From the NCBI GenBank assembly GCA_039933315.1, contig JBDTOI010000109.1, forward strand, positions 1 through 13,817: a DNA stretch of 13,817 nt, written 5' to 3'. The stretch is from DASXRU01 sp039933315. GTDB lineage: Bacteria > Acidobacteriota > Blastocatellia > Pyrinomonadales > Pyrinomonadaceae. Both the position numbers and the translations under genes were made by a program. Shown piece by piece: positions 1 to 8,100 of the stretch; positions within the stretch are counted from its first letter, which is position 1; each line of letters starts with the position of its first letter. Under the pieces are notes generated by a model, which worked only from the letters and a program-made list of their open reading frames with translations, did not search any database and had not been told where the DNA came from.

Positions 1-51
1 TTCGGTCGGCGGTTTTCAAGACCGCTGCACTACCAATTATGCGACCCCTCC
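1..51 (-). tRNA. tRNA-Ser (anticodon UGA), 3' part missing
   Basis: On the minus strand this reads as a tRNA 5' part: a 7-nt acceptor strand GGAGGGG, the linker TC, a 4-bp D stem (GCAT/GTGC) around AATTGGTA, and a 5-bp anticodon stem GCGGT/ACCGC closing the loop CTTGAAA. Positions 34-36 of the loop are TGA, which reads the serine codon UCA. The sequence leaves the window in what should be the long serine variable arm, so the T arm and the acceptor 3' strand cannot be seen. The anticodon loop differs from selenocysteine tRNA, which would have TCA. Confidence 0.9.
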
Positions 52-66
52 GCGTGATGGCTTAGA

Positions 67-95
67 ACTATACCGCAGGCTTACAAGTTGCTCAA
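67..95 (-). promoter_or_regulatory. sigma70-type promoter of tRNA-Ser
   Basis: On the minus strand TTGAGC (90-95) and TATAGT (67-72) are separated by exactly 17 nt. The -10 box ends 15 nt before the first base of the tRNA, which leaves a short leader of about 8-9 nt, as expected for a tRNA transcript. Both boxes are near consensus and no other gene begins here. Confidence 0.7.
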
Positions 96-108
96 CGGGG
101 GGAAATTT

Positions 109-187
109 AGCCGCAGATCAATGCGGATAACGCAGATGAGAAATTCCAAAGGTTTTGATCCGCGCTTATCAGCGTAAATCTGCGGCT
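109..187. repeat. imperfect inverted repeat, CCGCAGAT family
   Basis: AGCCGCAGAT (109-118) and ATCTGCGGCT (178-187) are perfect 10-bp inverted arms. The match continues inward imperfectly for about 30 nt (CGGATAA facing TTATCAGCG). The same word family (GCAGATTACGCAGATT and similar) recurs at 838-932. It is non-coding in appearance and resembles a dispersed intergenic palindrome. The rest of 188-270 shows nothing I can name. Confidence 0.6.
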
Positions 188-269
188 CGACTTAGTTCTG
201 CACTACCGTCCGCGCTCGTGGTTACTACGCGTGACCTCCTGTCAGTGCCGCCTAACCAGTCGCGACCAG

Positions 270-307
270 GATCCAAAAATAAAGGGCGGGGTTTTGGCTC
301 CCCGCCC
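270..307 (-). terminator. rho-independent terminator of the PqqD/knottin gene
   Basis: GGGCGGGG (284-291) and CCCCGCCC (300-307) form a perfect 8-bp GC stem with the 8-nt loop TTTTGGCT. On the minus strand the stem is followed by a T-rich run (TTTATTTTTGG). It lies 25 nt beyond the stop codon of the minus-strand gene that ends at 333, so it should end that transcript. Confidence 0.8.
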
Positions 308-332
308 TCCGTTCCGTTATCTGGTATTCGAA

Positions 333-806
333 CTACGCGCAAGTGCCCGGTCCCGAGTTACACAGTCCCGAGCAACATTCGGCGCTGGTTGTGCACGCCA
401 CCCCGCTCGCGAAACATGTGGCCGCCTGCGCGGGGGTCGGCGCCACTATTGAGGTGATTAAGGGGACCGCTACTACGGCGGCGAGGCCCAGCGTGCGCAC
501 CATCTGCCGTCGCGACATGCCGGCCATGGCCGCCGGCAGCACAATGCTCTCCTCCAGCAATTTGTCTCGCCCCAGTTGCTCCAGCGCATACCAAACAATC
601 CGCTCGTCCACTGGAGTGCGTAACTCACTTCCCAGCCGCGTGGCGATGCTGGCTGCGTCGCTCGCTCCGTCACAGTGTTTCCACACCATGGCCGCCGTCT
701 GGTTCAGACAGTGGGCCTGGTCGCGCTCGAGATCATAAACCAGCACCTCATTCGCCAATTCCTGAATCACCAGTTTAGTTCGCCGTGCCTGGGGAAACGT
801 CTTCAT
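333..806 (-). CDS. PqqD-like domain protein with Tat-like signal and six-Cys knottin-like tail
   Basis: This 157-residue protein has three visible parts. Residues about 10-88 resemble the PqqD/RRE fold (LANEVLVYDLERDQAHCLNQTAAMVW is split here: LANEVLVYDLERD, then HCLNQTAAMVW), a small winged-helix peptide-binding domain used in RiPP maturation. Residues 98-128 look like a twin-arginine export signal set inside the protein: SRRQMVR, a hydrophobic stretch, and an AQA/A cleavage-type site. Residues 131-156 hold six cysteines (C131, C138, C144, C145, C149, C156) in the order C-x6-C-x5-CC-x3-C-x6-C, the inhibitor-cystine-knot pattern. The start is supported by AAGGAG 8 nt upstream. A terminator follows. 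No radical SAM enzyme, protease-transporter or other PqqD partner lies in the window. PqqD homology is judged from sequence pattern, the knot is inferred from spacing alone, and function is unknown. Confidence 0.85.
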   Translation of the reverse strand: MKTFPQARRTKLVIQELANEVLVYDLERDQAHCLNQTAAMVWKHCDGASDAASIATRLGSELRTPVDERIVWYALEQLGRDKLLEESIVLPAAMAGMSRRQMVRTLGLAAVVAVPLITSIVAPTPAQAATCFASGVACTTSAECCSGLCNSGPGTCA

Positions 807-837
807 AGTTTGCTCCTTAAGATGCTTAGAAATACAG

Positions 838-932
838 TCCGCAGATTACGCAGATTCCACAGATTCAAATTGGAGGCTCGAAGCAGTTATGACTGCCTGC
901 TCTCTTAAGTCCCTCTGTGTAATCTGTGGATC
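838..932. repeat. palindromic intergenic repeat, CCGCAGATTACGCAGATT family
   Basis: The 129-nt spacer between the protease and PqqD/knottin genes holds tandem GCAGATTACGCAGATTCC words on the left. An inverted counterpart (TGTGTAATCTGTGGATC) lies on the right, at about 914-932. In the middle is a small perfect hairpin GCAGT-TATG-ACTGC (883-896). It belongs to the same word family as the repeat at 109-187. I see no convincing promoter for the downstream gene inside it. Confidence 0.55.
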
Positions 933-935
933 TTC

Positions 936-3626
936 CTACTTGCCGCATTCGGCGTTGCTGTGCGTGACCACTGCGCTGAAACGCTTCTGATACTCCGCCG
1001 AAGTGATGAACGAACAGACCATGCCACGGTAGTTGCCAGGGTCGCGGTCATCAAGGACGTTCAGCCAGAACGCATAACCTTCCGGTTCCGGATCGCGCTT
1101 GAGGTAACCAAAGTATTCCATCAGGACGAATACTTGATTGTACTCCGCCTGCTGAAATGCCCGGCTTTCTATTAGTCCTCGCAGCGCCCGGCTGCGGCCC
1201 TCGTTGCGATTCGCGCCGGCATTGTATCTGCGGATCAATTCGGTGCGCTGAGCGCGCAGGCTAATGCCTGAGTGCTCCTGCACGTTCTGAATCAGGGCAT
1301 CAACAAATGACTCTGCCGAAGTCTCGCCCTGGTACTTAGCGAGAAACTCAGGTCGCTGCACAAAACTTTCAGCAAAGGATTGTTGTACTGCTTCCAGGTC
1401 TGTGCCGGCGATGACCCGCGGCCGATCAGCTGAGTATTCGCGGTAGAGCGGGCCGCGGCCCAAAGCGCCTTTATACAAACCGTAAATGAAAGAGCCGGTT
1501 CGCTGAAACTCAGGTTCCACGAAGAAGGCCCCGGCGACACCGATACGACGCGAGTTCAGGCAGGCCGTATCTGTGCCACACCTCTTCAGCTCATCACTCC
1601 AGTACGCCAGGCCGCCGCTATCGGGCTCGCGACCGAGGAAGTCGAGATACTGTTGGCGCACAAAGAACAGATCAGTATCGAGAGGATTCGCCAACTCAAT
1701 GCCAGTACCTGCGGCGGTAAAGGCGGCGTCGGCATGGTTACCGAGCAGCGAGAACGATCGCACCATTGGACTGAATAGATAGTTTGCCCGCCATGGCGTG
1801 ACTGAATAAAAGGCGCCCGATTCAAGGCCCTCAAACGAGTAACGTCCGCGACTGTCCGTTATTGTTTGCGCGGGTTCCATGCCGCTCAAGGTGAGGACCA
1901 CCCCCGCCACCGGCTGCCCGGCGACATCGAGGATCTGCCCGGAAATGTCGGCATTCGCCGCCGTGGGTCCACAGGCTACGCCGATGGCTTTGATCATCGG
2001 GCCGGTACCGCAAACATTAGCCACCTCGCTGCGAGTCATGACATAACGACCGCCCGCCTTATCACTCGCTCCTAATGCTCTGGCGCTGGTACCGGAGCTG
2101 ATGGAAAAGTGCATGACAGCGCCGGGGGCAATAACGTGCTGCAGTTGATGTCCGTGCCCAAGTTCGTGCACCGCCACGGACTCAAAATCAATCTCCCCGG
2201 CACTGGGCAGCGCCGGACCAAATTCCCAGGTTGTGGCGTCATCAAAGGCGACGTCAATCTCACTGACCTCCCAGGTGAAATAACCGAGAGCCACGGCGCA
2301 ACCGGCATACCGGCTGGTAGCTCTACCCAAAACGCCCACCGGGAGTTCGGCTCCGTCGTCAAAGCGAACAACGTTAACTCCATCAGCAGCTATGGTATCG
2401 ACCACTGTAGGAGCACCAACTAGCCAATTCATACCGGTGGCACACGTCCAGGTATTCATGGCGCTCGTAAACGCGGTGACCGCCGCCGCCACGGGAGTAA
2501 ACTCACCGGACTCCAGCGCAAAGGTGTAACCGCCGAGCGTGTTGTCATTAACATGATCCGGCATTTGGGAGGCGAAAACGATGCCACCCCCAACGCCATC
2601 CGTGCCATCGTCCCCGACGTTGGTGTAGCCGTATTCGATCGTAAGCGATCCGGCGCTGGTTACCGAAGCAGGATCGCTGTTGGTTACCTTGATTGTCCCC
2701 GTCCCCGCACAGCCGACCAGGCTCGCTCCCCCGGAGGGAACCATTACTTTTATCTCGGTATCAGTCCAGGAAGTGTAATCGCTCGCCAGTGGCGTCATCA
2801 GCGTGGCGCCGCCATCGTTGGAATTCTTGAACTCCACAAACCCGGTGCCCTGAACGACGCCGAAACCGGTTCCGGTGATGGTCACGACCTGATCGGTGCC
2901 GGCGGTGATCGTGGTCGGCGTGAAACTCGAGATGGTGGGAACGACGTTCGGGAAAAGACCCCCTCCTGCCTTATGGCTGCCCGCCAGTCTCTTGTTCTCG
3001 GCGACCTCTCGTGGGGCCGCGCCGGTGATGGCCCTGATTGAGTTGTAAACGTCGGACTCGATTCCGGTGTAATTCTTAAATGGCTCAGACGCCGTGCCAT
3101 CGGAGAGACGGTAGCGGATGAATCCCTGCGGGCTGCCGTAGGCCATGTAGCCTGGCGCGGAGGTTCGCTTGAGGGGATCAACGATCTTTGAGGACTCGCA
3201 GAAAAACACTCCCATTTCCCCGGTACTCAATTCCAGTGCCGGGGTAGTAACCTGCTTTTGATCTCCGACTGTCCCGCCCTCGGTTATGACTTCTATCTGA
3301 CCGCCGGAAACACGCCCCTTAAAAACTTTGTACACGTTGACAAGGTTCGCGGTGTAAATATTTTGATGCCGGCTGTCCCAGAAGGACTTTTGGGCTATCA
3401 CGTCTCCTTCAACGATGAGACCGGATGCCGCTATGCGCTGATCGGGAGAAACCGGAGCCAGCATGCAATAGCCGTCAGCCTCAACAGCTTGCGGTTGTTC
3501 CAACGGTTTGAGTGGCGCACTGACCTTAGCTGAGCCGGAGGAAAGCGATTGAATAACCAGGAAAGCGCCGGTACAAAACAGGATCAGCGGTAACCCGTTT
3601 TTGCGGATTCTCTTGGATGACATCAT
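936..3626 (-). CDS. secreted metzincin-like metalloprotease with IPT/TIG, CarboxypepD_reg and DUF4214 domains
   Basis: The 896-residue product begins with a basic N-terminus and a hydrophobic stretch (about 11-28), a signal peptide or anchor. In order it then shows an uncharacterised N-terminal region (50-215), an IPT/TIG domain (about 229-331), a matrixin-like protease region (about 350-535), a CarboxypepD_reg-like beta domain (about 558-636) and DUF4214-type helical repeats (about 650-890; LGREPDSGGLAYW and LKRDPEPEGYAFW). The zinc motif HELGHGHQLQH (487-497) gives three His ligands and the catalytic Glu, with the Met-turn at VMH (504-506). The usual glycine of HExxHxxGxxH is replaced by glutamine. 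The first of two adjacent ATGs is used; AGGAG lies about 9 nt upstream. It probably acts outside the cytoplasm, with DUF4214 for surface retention. The substrate is unknown. Confidence 0.85.
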   Translation of the reverse strand: MMSSKRIRKNGLPLILFCTGAFLVIQSLSSGSAKVSAPLKPLEQPQAVEADGYCMLAPVSPDQRIAASGLIVEGDVIAQKSFWDSRHQNIYTANLVNVYKVFKGRVSGGQIEVITEGGTVGDQKQVTTPALELSTGEMGVFFCESSKIVDPLKRTSAPGYMAYGSPQGFIRYRLSDGTASEPFKNYTGIESDVYNSIRAITGAAPREVAENKRLAGSHKAGGGLFPNVVPTISSFTPTTITAGTDQVVTITGTGFGVVQGTGFVEFKNSNDGGATLMTPLASDYTSWTDTEIKVMVPSGGASLVGCAGTGTIKVTNSDPASVTSAGSLTIEYGYTNVGDDGTDGVGGGIVFASQMPDHVNDNTLGGYTFALESGEFTPVAAAVTAFTSAMNTWTCATGMNWLVGAPTVVDTIAADGVNVVRFDDGAELPVGVLGRATSRYAGCAVALGYFTWEVSEIDVAFDDATTWEFGPALPSAGEIDFESVAVHELGHGHQLQHVIAPGAVMHFSISSGTSARALGASDKAGGRYVMTRSEVANVCGTGPMIKAIGVACGPTAANADISGQILDVAGQPVAGVVLTLSGMEPAQTITDSRGRYSFEGLESGAFYSVTPWRANYLFSPMVRSFSLLGNHADAAFTAAGTGIELANPLDTDLFFVRQQYLDFLGREPDSGGLAYWSDELKRCGTDTACLNSRRIGVAGAFFVEPEFQRTGSFIYGLYKGALGRGPLYREYSADRPRVIAGTDLEAVQQSFAESFVQRPEFLAKYQGETSAESFVDALIQNVQEHSGISLRAQRTELIRRYNAGANRNEGRSRALRGLIESRAFQQAEYNQVFVLMEYFGYLKRDPEPEGYAFWLNVLDDRDPGNYRGMVCSFITSAEYQKRFSAVVTHSNAECGK

Positions 3627-3874
3627 GGCAGGCCTTCTCCTTCCCTATTCAGGAAGCAACTTAAGGCTGCTGGACGAGGGAGCCTTTGGCAGGCTCAACA
3701 GACGCGGGACAGCGTTCTGGTAAGGCGATTCGGAGATCCGTTCTAAGACGGAGGGAAATCTACCATCTAAGACTGCGTCACGCAATAGAATTCCGGGCGG
3801 TCACACAGTGATAAGGGAGCTCGCCGCCGCGAAAGTGTTTTGGATTTGTTCCCGGGAGGAAGGCTGCACGGATA
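3627..3874. other. non-coding leader region upstream of the protease gene
   Basis: No gene is supported here. Visible elements are a perfect 6-bp hairpin GAGCCT/AGGCTC (3680-3696) in the presumed 5' leader of the protease mRNA, and two exact TCTAAGAC direct repeats (3742-3749 and 3766-3773) spaced 24 bp start to start, possibly a regulator site. I find no clear -35/-10 pair. The stretch from about 3775 may be part of a dispersed repeat that includes the neighbouring hairpin. Confidence 0.35.
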
Positions 3875-3959
3875 GCGGCGTTTAGAGTAGCGACTTCAGT
3901 CGGGCTTTTTCTTAGTACCAGGCGAAAAGCCCGACTGAAGTCGGTACTCTGAACACCGC
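3875..3959. repeat. long hairpin repeat, GACTTCAGTCGGGCTTTT family
   Basis: The arms 3884-3909 and 3925-3950 are 26 nt each with a single mismatch. They extend outward to 35-nt arms (3875-3909, 3925-3959) with only two more mismatches (GCGGCGTTT against GAACACCGC), both G-U compatible in RNA. The loop is 15 nt (3910-3924). The core is GACTTCAGTCGGGC with an A/T run at the loop side. It sits between divergent genes, so termination is not its obvious role. A REP/MITE-like mobile palindrome fits better. Confidence 0.75.
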
Positions 3960-4017
3960 TGGCGAATGTTGAATAGTGCGCCCACCCGACGTGGCATGTA
4001 TTAGAATCACCCGCGCC

Positions 4018-4845
4018 ATGGGCCTTTATCAATCCGCAAAACGCGTTGTGCCTTACAAGTGGAAGGTCAGGGTTCACTCAACAGGCACCCTGCCAAATGA
4101 TATTGCTGTCAGGTTCTGGCACCGTCTAAGAGGTGGGATTCCATTTCCGCCGAAAGATTTAATCTACCTGGTTTCGGGCCGTCGCTCCGTGTCCAGGTTT
4201 CTCAGAAGAGGGTACGTGGCAAGCAGAACGATCCGCCAGACATTAGAAAAACACGGCCTTGAGATCGAACACTTCGATCGCATTCTGGATTTCGGCTGCG
4301 GAGTGGGAAGGATCATGCGGCACTGGAGCTCACTGCAAGGTCCCATCTTTCACGGGACCGATTACAACCCCACACTCGTAGCATGGTGCAGAGGAAATTT
4401 GAAGTTCGCCGAGTTTCAGGTTAACAGCCTTTCACAAAGACTTTCCTACGAGCCGGAGACTTTCGACTTCATCTACGCCTTTTCAGTGTTCACGCATCTC
4501 AGCGAGTCGTTACAGTTCCACTGGCTTGATGAATTGTCGAGAGTGCTAAAGCCTGGAGGACACCTCTATTTTACGGCGAATGGTGATTATTTGCTGCCGC
4601 ATCTAAGCGCAAAGGAAAAGGAGAAATTTCTGAGTGGTCAATTGGTAGTTAGAGAGGCTGATCAGTCCGGATCAAATACGTGCGCTACTTTTCACCCGGC
4701 TACCTATGTGCGGGAGAAGATGGCCAGGAATTTCTTCGTGGTGGATTTCATTTCCGGGAAGGCTAAAGGCGAGCAGGATATCTATTTATTTAAGAAGCCG
4801 GCCGGCGGTTTCAAGAACCTATCGACGCCTGATCTGGTAGCTTGA
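4018..4845 (+). CDS. class I SAM-dependent methyltransferase
   Basis: The 275-residue product carries a Rossmann-type methyltransferase core: motif I DFGCGVGR (residues 91-98), an acidic motif II region HGTDYNP (112-118), FDFIYAFSVFTHL (149-161) and LKPGGHLYFTANG (177-189). It fits the Methyltransf_11/25-type group, and the methyl acceptor is unknown. An in-frame GTG at 3976 would add 14 residues, but neither start has a clear ribosome-binding site. I prefer the ATG because the upstream residues look like read-through of spacer next to the hairpin repeat. The stop codon overlaps the left end of the palindrome array at 4843. It stands alone on the plus strand between minus-strand genes and is slightly more AT-rich than its neighbours, which would fit horizontal acquisition but does not prove it. 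Confidence 0.85.
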   Translation: MGLYQSAKRVVPYKWKVRVHSTGTLPNDIAVRFWHRLRGGIPFPPKDLIYLVSGRRSVSRFLRRGYVASRTIRQTLEKHGLEIEHFDRILDFGCGVGRIMRHWSSLQGPIFHGTDYNPTLVAWCRGNLKFAEFQVNSLSQRLSYEPETFDFIYAFSVFTHLSESLQFHWLDELSRVLKPGGHLYFTANGDYLLPHLSAKEKEKFLSGQLVVREADQSGSNTCATFHPATYVREKMARNFFVVDFISGKAKGEQDIYLFKKPAGGFKNLSTPDLVA

Positions 4846-5110
4846 GGTTTCAGACGGGGCCAACCCCGAAGGGGTTGTGTCCTCCAGCCCGGGGTTGCCG
4901 CTTCGGCTACCCTGGGAAACGATAAACGCAAACATTTCCAACCCTGAAGGGGTTGTGACCGTCCCGTTCCCGGGATGCACCGGCCATTGTGAATTTGACA
5001 CAACCCCGTTGGGGTTCGACCTGCCACCTTCGCGTAGCGCGGTTTCCATCCTGGTATCTGCTCGTCGCAGATGAGCTGGGATGCTTTGCGTGAAACAACC
5101 CGAAACCTCA
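4843..5110. repeat. compound palindrome array with 9-bp terminal inverted repeats (MITE-like)
   Basis: TGAGGTTTC (4843-4851) and GAAACCTCA (5102-5110) are perfect 9-bp inverted ends. Inside lie several small hairpins: CAACCCC-GAA-GGGGTTG (4861-4877), an imperfect stem CCCGGGGT/ACCCTGGG (about 4888-4917), CAACCCT-GAA-GGGGTTG (4939-4955), AACCCC-GTT-GGGGTT (5002-5016) and ATCTGC-TCGTC-GCAGAT (5056-5072). The three CAACCC hairpins are variants of one unit. No transposase or credible open frame is inside, and no clear target duplication flanks it. It fills the space between the converging methyltransferase and VWA genes. Confidence 0.7.
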
Positions 5111-5123
5111 CAAACGATGGGCT

Positions 5124-8100
5124 CTAGGTCGTCAACCTGCGATAAATGCCCGGCATCCGCTCGGGCAGGTTAAGCACGTCGTCGATGATGGTGTAGCCCA
5201 CCTCGCCATACAGGTCGCGCAGCTCAGTTTCGGATTCGCGATCGATAGTGATGCAGAAAGGGGTGATGCCCTGGTTCTTGGCCTGGCGCAAGGCCTCGCG
5301 CGTGTCCTCTCTGGCATAGCGCGCGTCGCCGTAATCATGATCGTAAGGACGACCATCGGAAAGCACGATCAGCAAACGCGTGCGCGCCTCCTGCTTCGCC
5401 AGCCTGGCCGATGCGTGGCGAATCGCGGCGCCCAGACGCGTGTTGTTCTGGTAACTGATGCCGCCGATACGCTGCTGTACTTCATCTGAATATTTCTCGT
5501 TGAAGTCCTTCACGATATAAAACTTTACATTGCGCCGGCCTTCGGAAGTAAACCCATTGATCGAATAGACGTCCCCGACTGCCTCGAGCGCTTCGCTCAT
5601 CAGCACCAGACCTTCTTTTTCGATCTCGATGATGCGCTGGCCCGGATGCGTGTAAGGCTGCAGCGGATGGCGGCCAATTGTGCGCGCCGTTGATGAAGAT
5701 TGATCCAGCAGGAATGACACCGCCACGTCGCGCCGCCGGCGCAGTCGCTTGGTGTAAATGCGCTCGGATGGTTGGGCGCTTCCGGCTACTCTGGCGGCGC
5801 GGCGATCGATGACATAGTCCACCACCGCGTTGAGATCAAACTCTTCCCCATCAAATTCGTTCACCACCCGCACAAGGTTCTCCGGCTTCATCAACTGAAA
5901 CTGATGGCGTATCGAGGATATCGCGCCACGGTGGCGCTCGCGTGTTTGTTCTACGAAAGCCTGAGCGCCGTGGGCAACTTTCTTTTCCACCACCCGGCAC
6001 CAACCGACCCGATGGTCCGTCAGGTCTCGGTCCCACTCGTCATAATTAAAGGCCACTTCGCCGGGCTCGAGGTCCTGCTCGAACATTTGGGCCTCCGACC
6101 AGGCCTCGCTGCCATCAAGCTCGTCCGGCTCGCCTTCATTGTCCGTGTTCCAGGCATTGAAGAGCTCGCGCGCATCGCGTCGTTGCGGGCTGCGCTCAGA
6201 ATCCTGAGGCTGAAACATTTCGCGCGCGGGTTGGCTGTCCTCTTCCGAGTCTGTTTCTTCCGGAATCTCTATTTGATTCGTAGAGTCGTCCAGCGAGATC
6301 GACTGGAAGAGCGCATACACGCGGCTGGTGGCCATTAACGAATCGGCGACCGTCGCGTCAGGGCGGGAAAGATAGTCCATCACGATGGTTTCCAACTCAG
6401 AAACAATCTGGCTGTAGAACTGGCGCGTATCATCCAGCGCACCGCCCAGTATGGTCGTTTGAAAAAGCAGCTCGAACGGAACAAGGGCGGGCGGCAAATC
6501 AATTATGCGTGGCCGGCGACTGCGCAGATGCTCCTGAATCAAATTCAGGTCGCGCGCCAGGCCGCGATACTTGCGGCGCAGGTGACGGTCGATGCGGCCG
6601 TTTTCCAGCGTGCCGAAGATGCGCCGGGCCAGCGTCGGAATTGGGAAAAGATTGATTACCTGGCGATAGTCAATCGTTTTTGCCGTGTGTTCGTCGAGCT
6701 TAACTTTGTTTAGCTCGTCGCCACTCGGGACGCTGTCCATTAGCAGGCCATTGAGCGCGAACGAATCACGCGCGTCGGCGTTTTCCGGATCGTGAAGCGC
6801 AGCAATAGCCCCAAGGGCTGCGCGCAGATCGACAGTGTCGCGCTCGTAAGTACCAAACTCAATTTGCCCCGCGCCATGCGCCGCCAGGACTTTATAAAGA
6901 CGAAAATCCAACTCCTCGTCGTCAAACTCATTAACTGTCGCAGGCAAATGAATCGTGCCGCCATCATCAATGCGCGACTCTACCGGTACTGCCGCCAGTG
7001 GCACGATCTCGACCGCGTGTCCGGTCAGGGCTTCGACGTACAAACGCAGCAAATGCTGGATCGATTCCAGAGTCAGCCCGGCGCCGCCTGTATGCAGAGC
7101 CTCATTGCTGCCGCGAGTTTCCAGCGCATAGTAACTGCGGCGAGCGCGGGCGTCAGCGCGACCAAATGAAAGCCCGGCGTGGGCCCAGGCCTCGAACTGC
7201 TCTATCGAAACTGTGCGTAGCGCTTTGGCACTGGAGCGCAGGCAGGCCAGCGCGGCTTCGGCATCAACCTGCGCGACTACTCGAGACAGAATGATGACTC
7301 GTCGCGCCAGCATCTCCGCCCGTTTGCTATCCGGCCCGGCCGCGATGCTTTGAAAGAAAGGCGGGCCGGCGCGAATGAAGGCGACGACGCTCGCGTTCCC
7401 CTCTCCGGCGACAGTCCAGAGCAGCTCAATCCATTCGTCGAAGATGACGGGCAGGGCGCGCATCACGTCGCCGCCGGCTATCAGCAACTGGATCGCGGCG
7501 CTGCCGCTACGCTCCAAAAGATTGGCAGCGGAGTTGAAGAGCTTTAAGACGTTTGCTTCATCGAGATTCGCGACGGCCGCGGGTATTGCTCTCCAGGCAT
7601 CGCTGGCAATCCCGCCCGCGCGCGCGGCAAATGCCGCTGCTAACTCGATCGCTGCAGCGGTCACGCGGCCGCTGGTACCGCGGGTTTCTGACTGGGCGGG
7701 ACTTTCACACTGCCGCAACTTCTCCACGACTTCCGGGGCTGCCTGCAAAAACTCCGCGCTATGTTTTGCCGATCGTCTGGATATCTCTGCCCCGATGCCG
7801 AAGATCGCGCATAACAATTCCTGGTCAGCGATCTCTTCAGCGAGAAGGGGCGCGCGGCGGAAGGTTTCAATGGCGGTTGTAGCGGAGAGCGTTGACTGGC
7901 GAGTGCAGATTTGTAGAACCAGATCTCTGGCTCTTTCCGGGAGTTGACTGAATGCAGCGACCCCGGCAAGGAAAAAATCTGCCGCCGTTTCAGCATTGCT
8001 CATCGCCACGCGCCGGCCTATCTCGCCCCATGAACGGAGCTCAGCCGGCTTTAAAACCTGCGACGCTGCAGGCGCCGCGCGGAGAAACTCTATCCCGGTG

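Noticed and set aside
333..518. Internal ATG at 516-518 (residue 97) as the start of a separate Tat-signal/knottin gene
   Set aside because: The position is attractive, right before SRRQMVR, but there is no ribosome-binding site. The upstream PqqD-like part has a strong one and continues in the same frame.
343..738. Plus-strand 131-codon frame opposite the PqqD/knottin gene
   Set aside because: It is a shadow of the minus-strand gene, which has a good ribosome-binding site, recognisable domains and a terminator.
3976..4017. GTG start adding 14 residues to the methyltransferase
   Set aside because: No ribosome-binding site and the extra residues are unlike the family. The ATG at 4018 is the simpler choice, though not proven.
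3778..4077. Minus-strand 99-codon frame between the protease and methyltransferase genes
   Set aside because: It runs through the long hairpin repeat and into the methyltransferase gene, has no ribosome-binding site, and looks like repeat-derived sequence.
4861..5072. Possible CRISPR array
   Set aside because: The units are self-complementary hairpins of different lengths at irregular distances with no constant-length spacers, and no cas gene is near.
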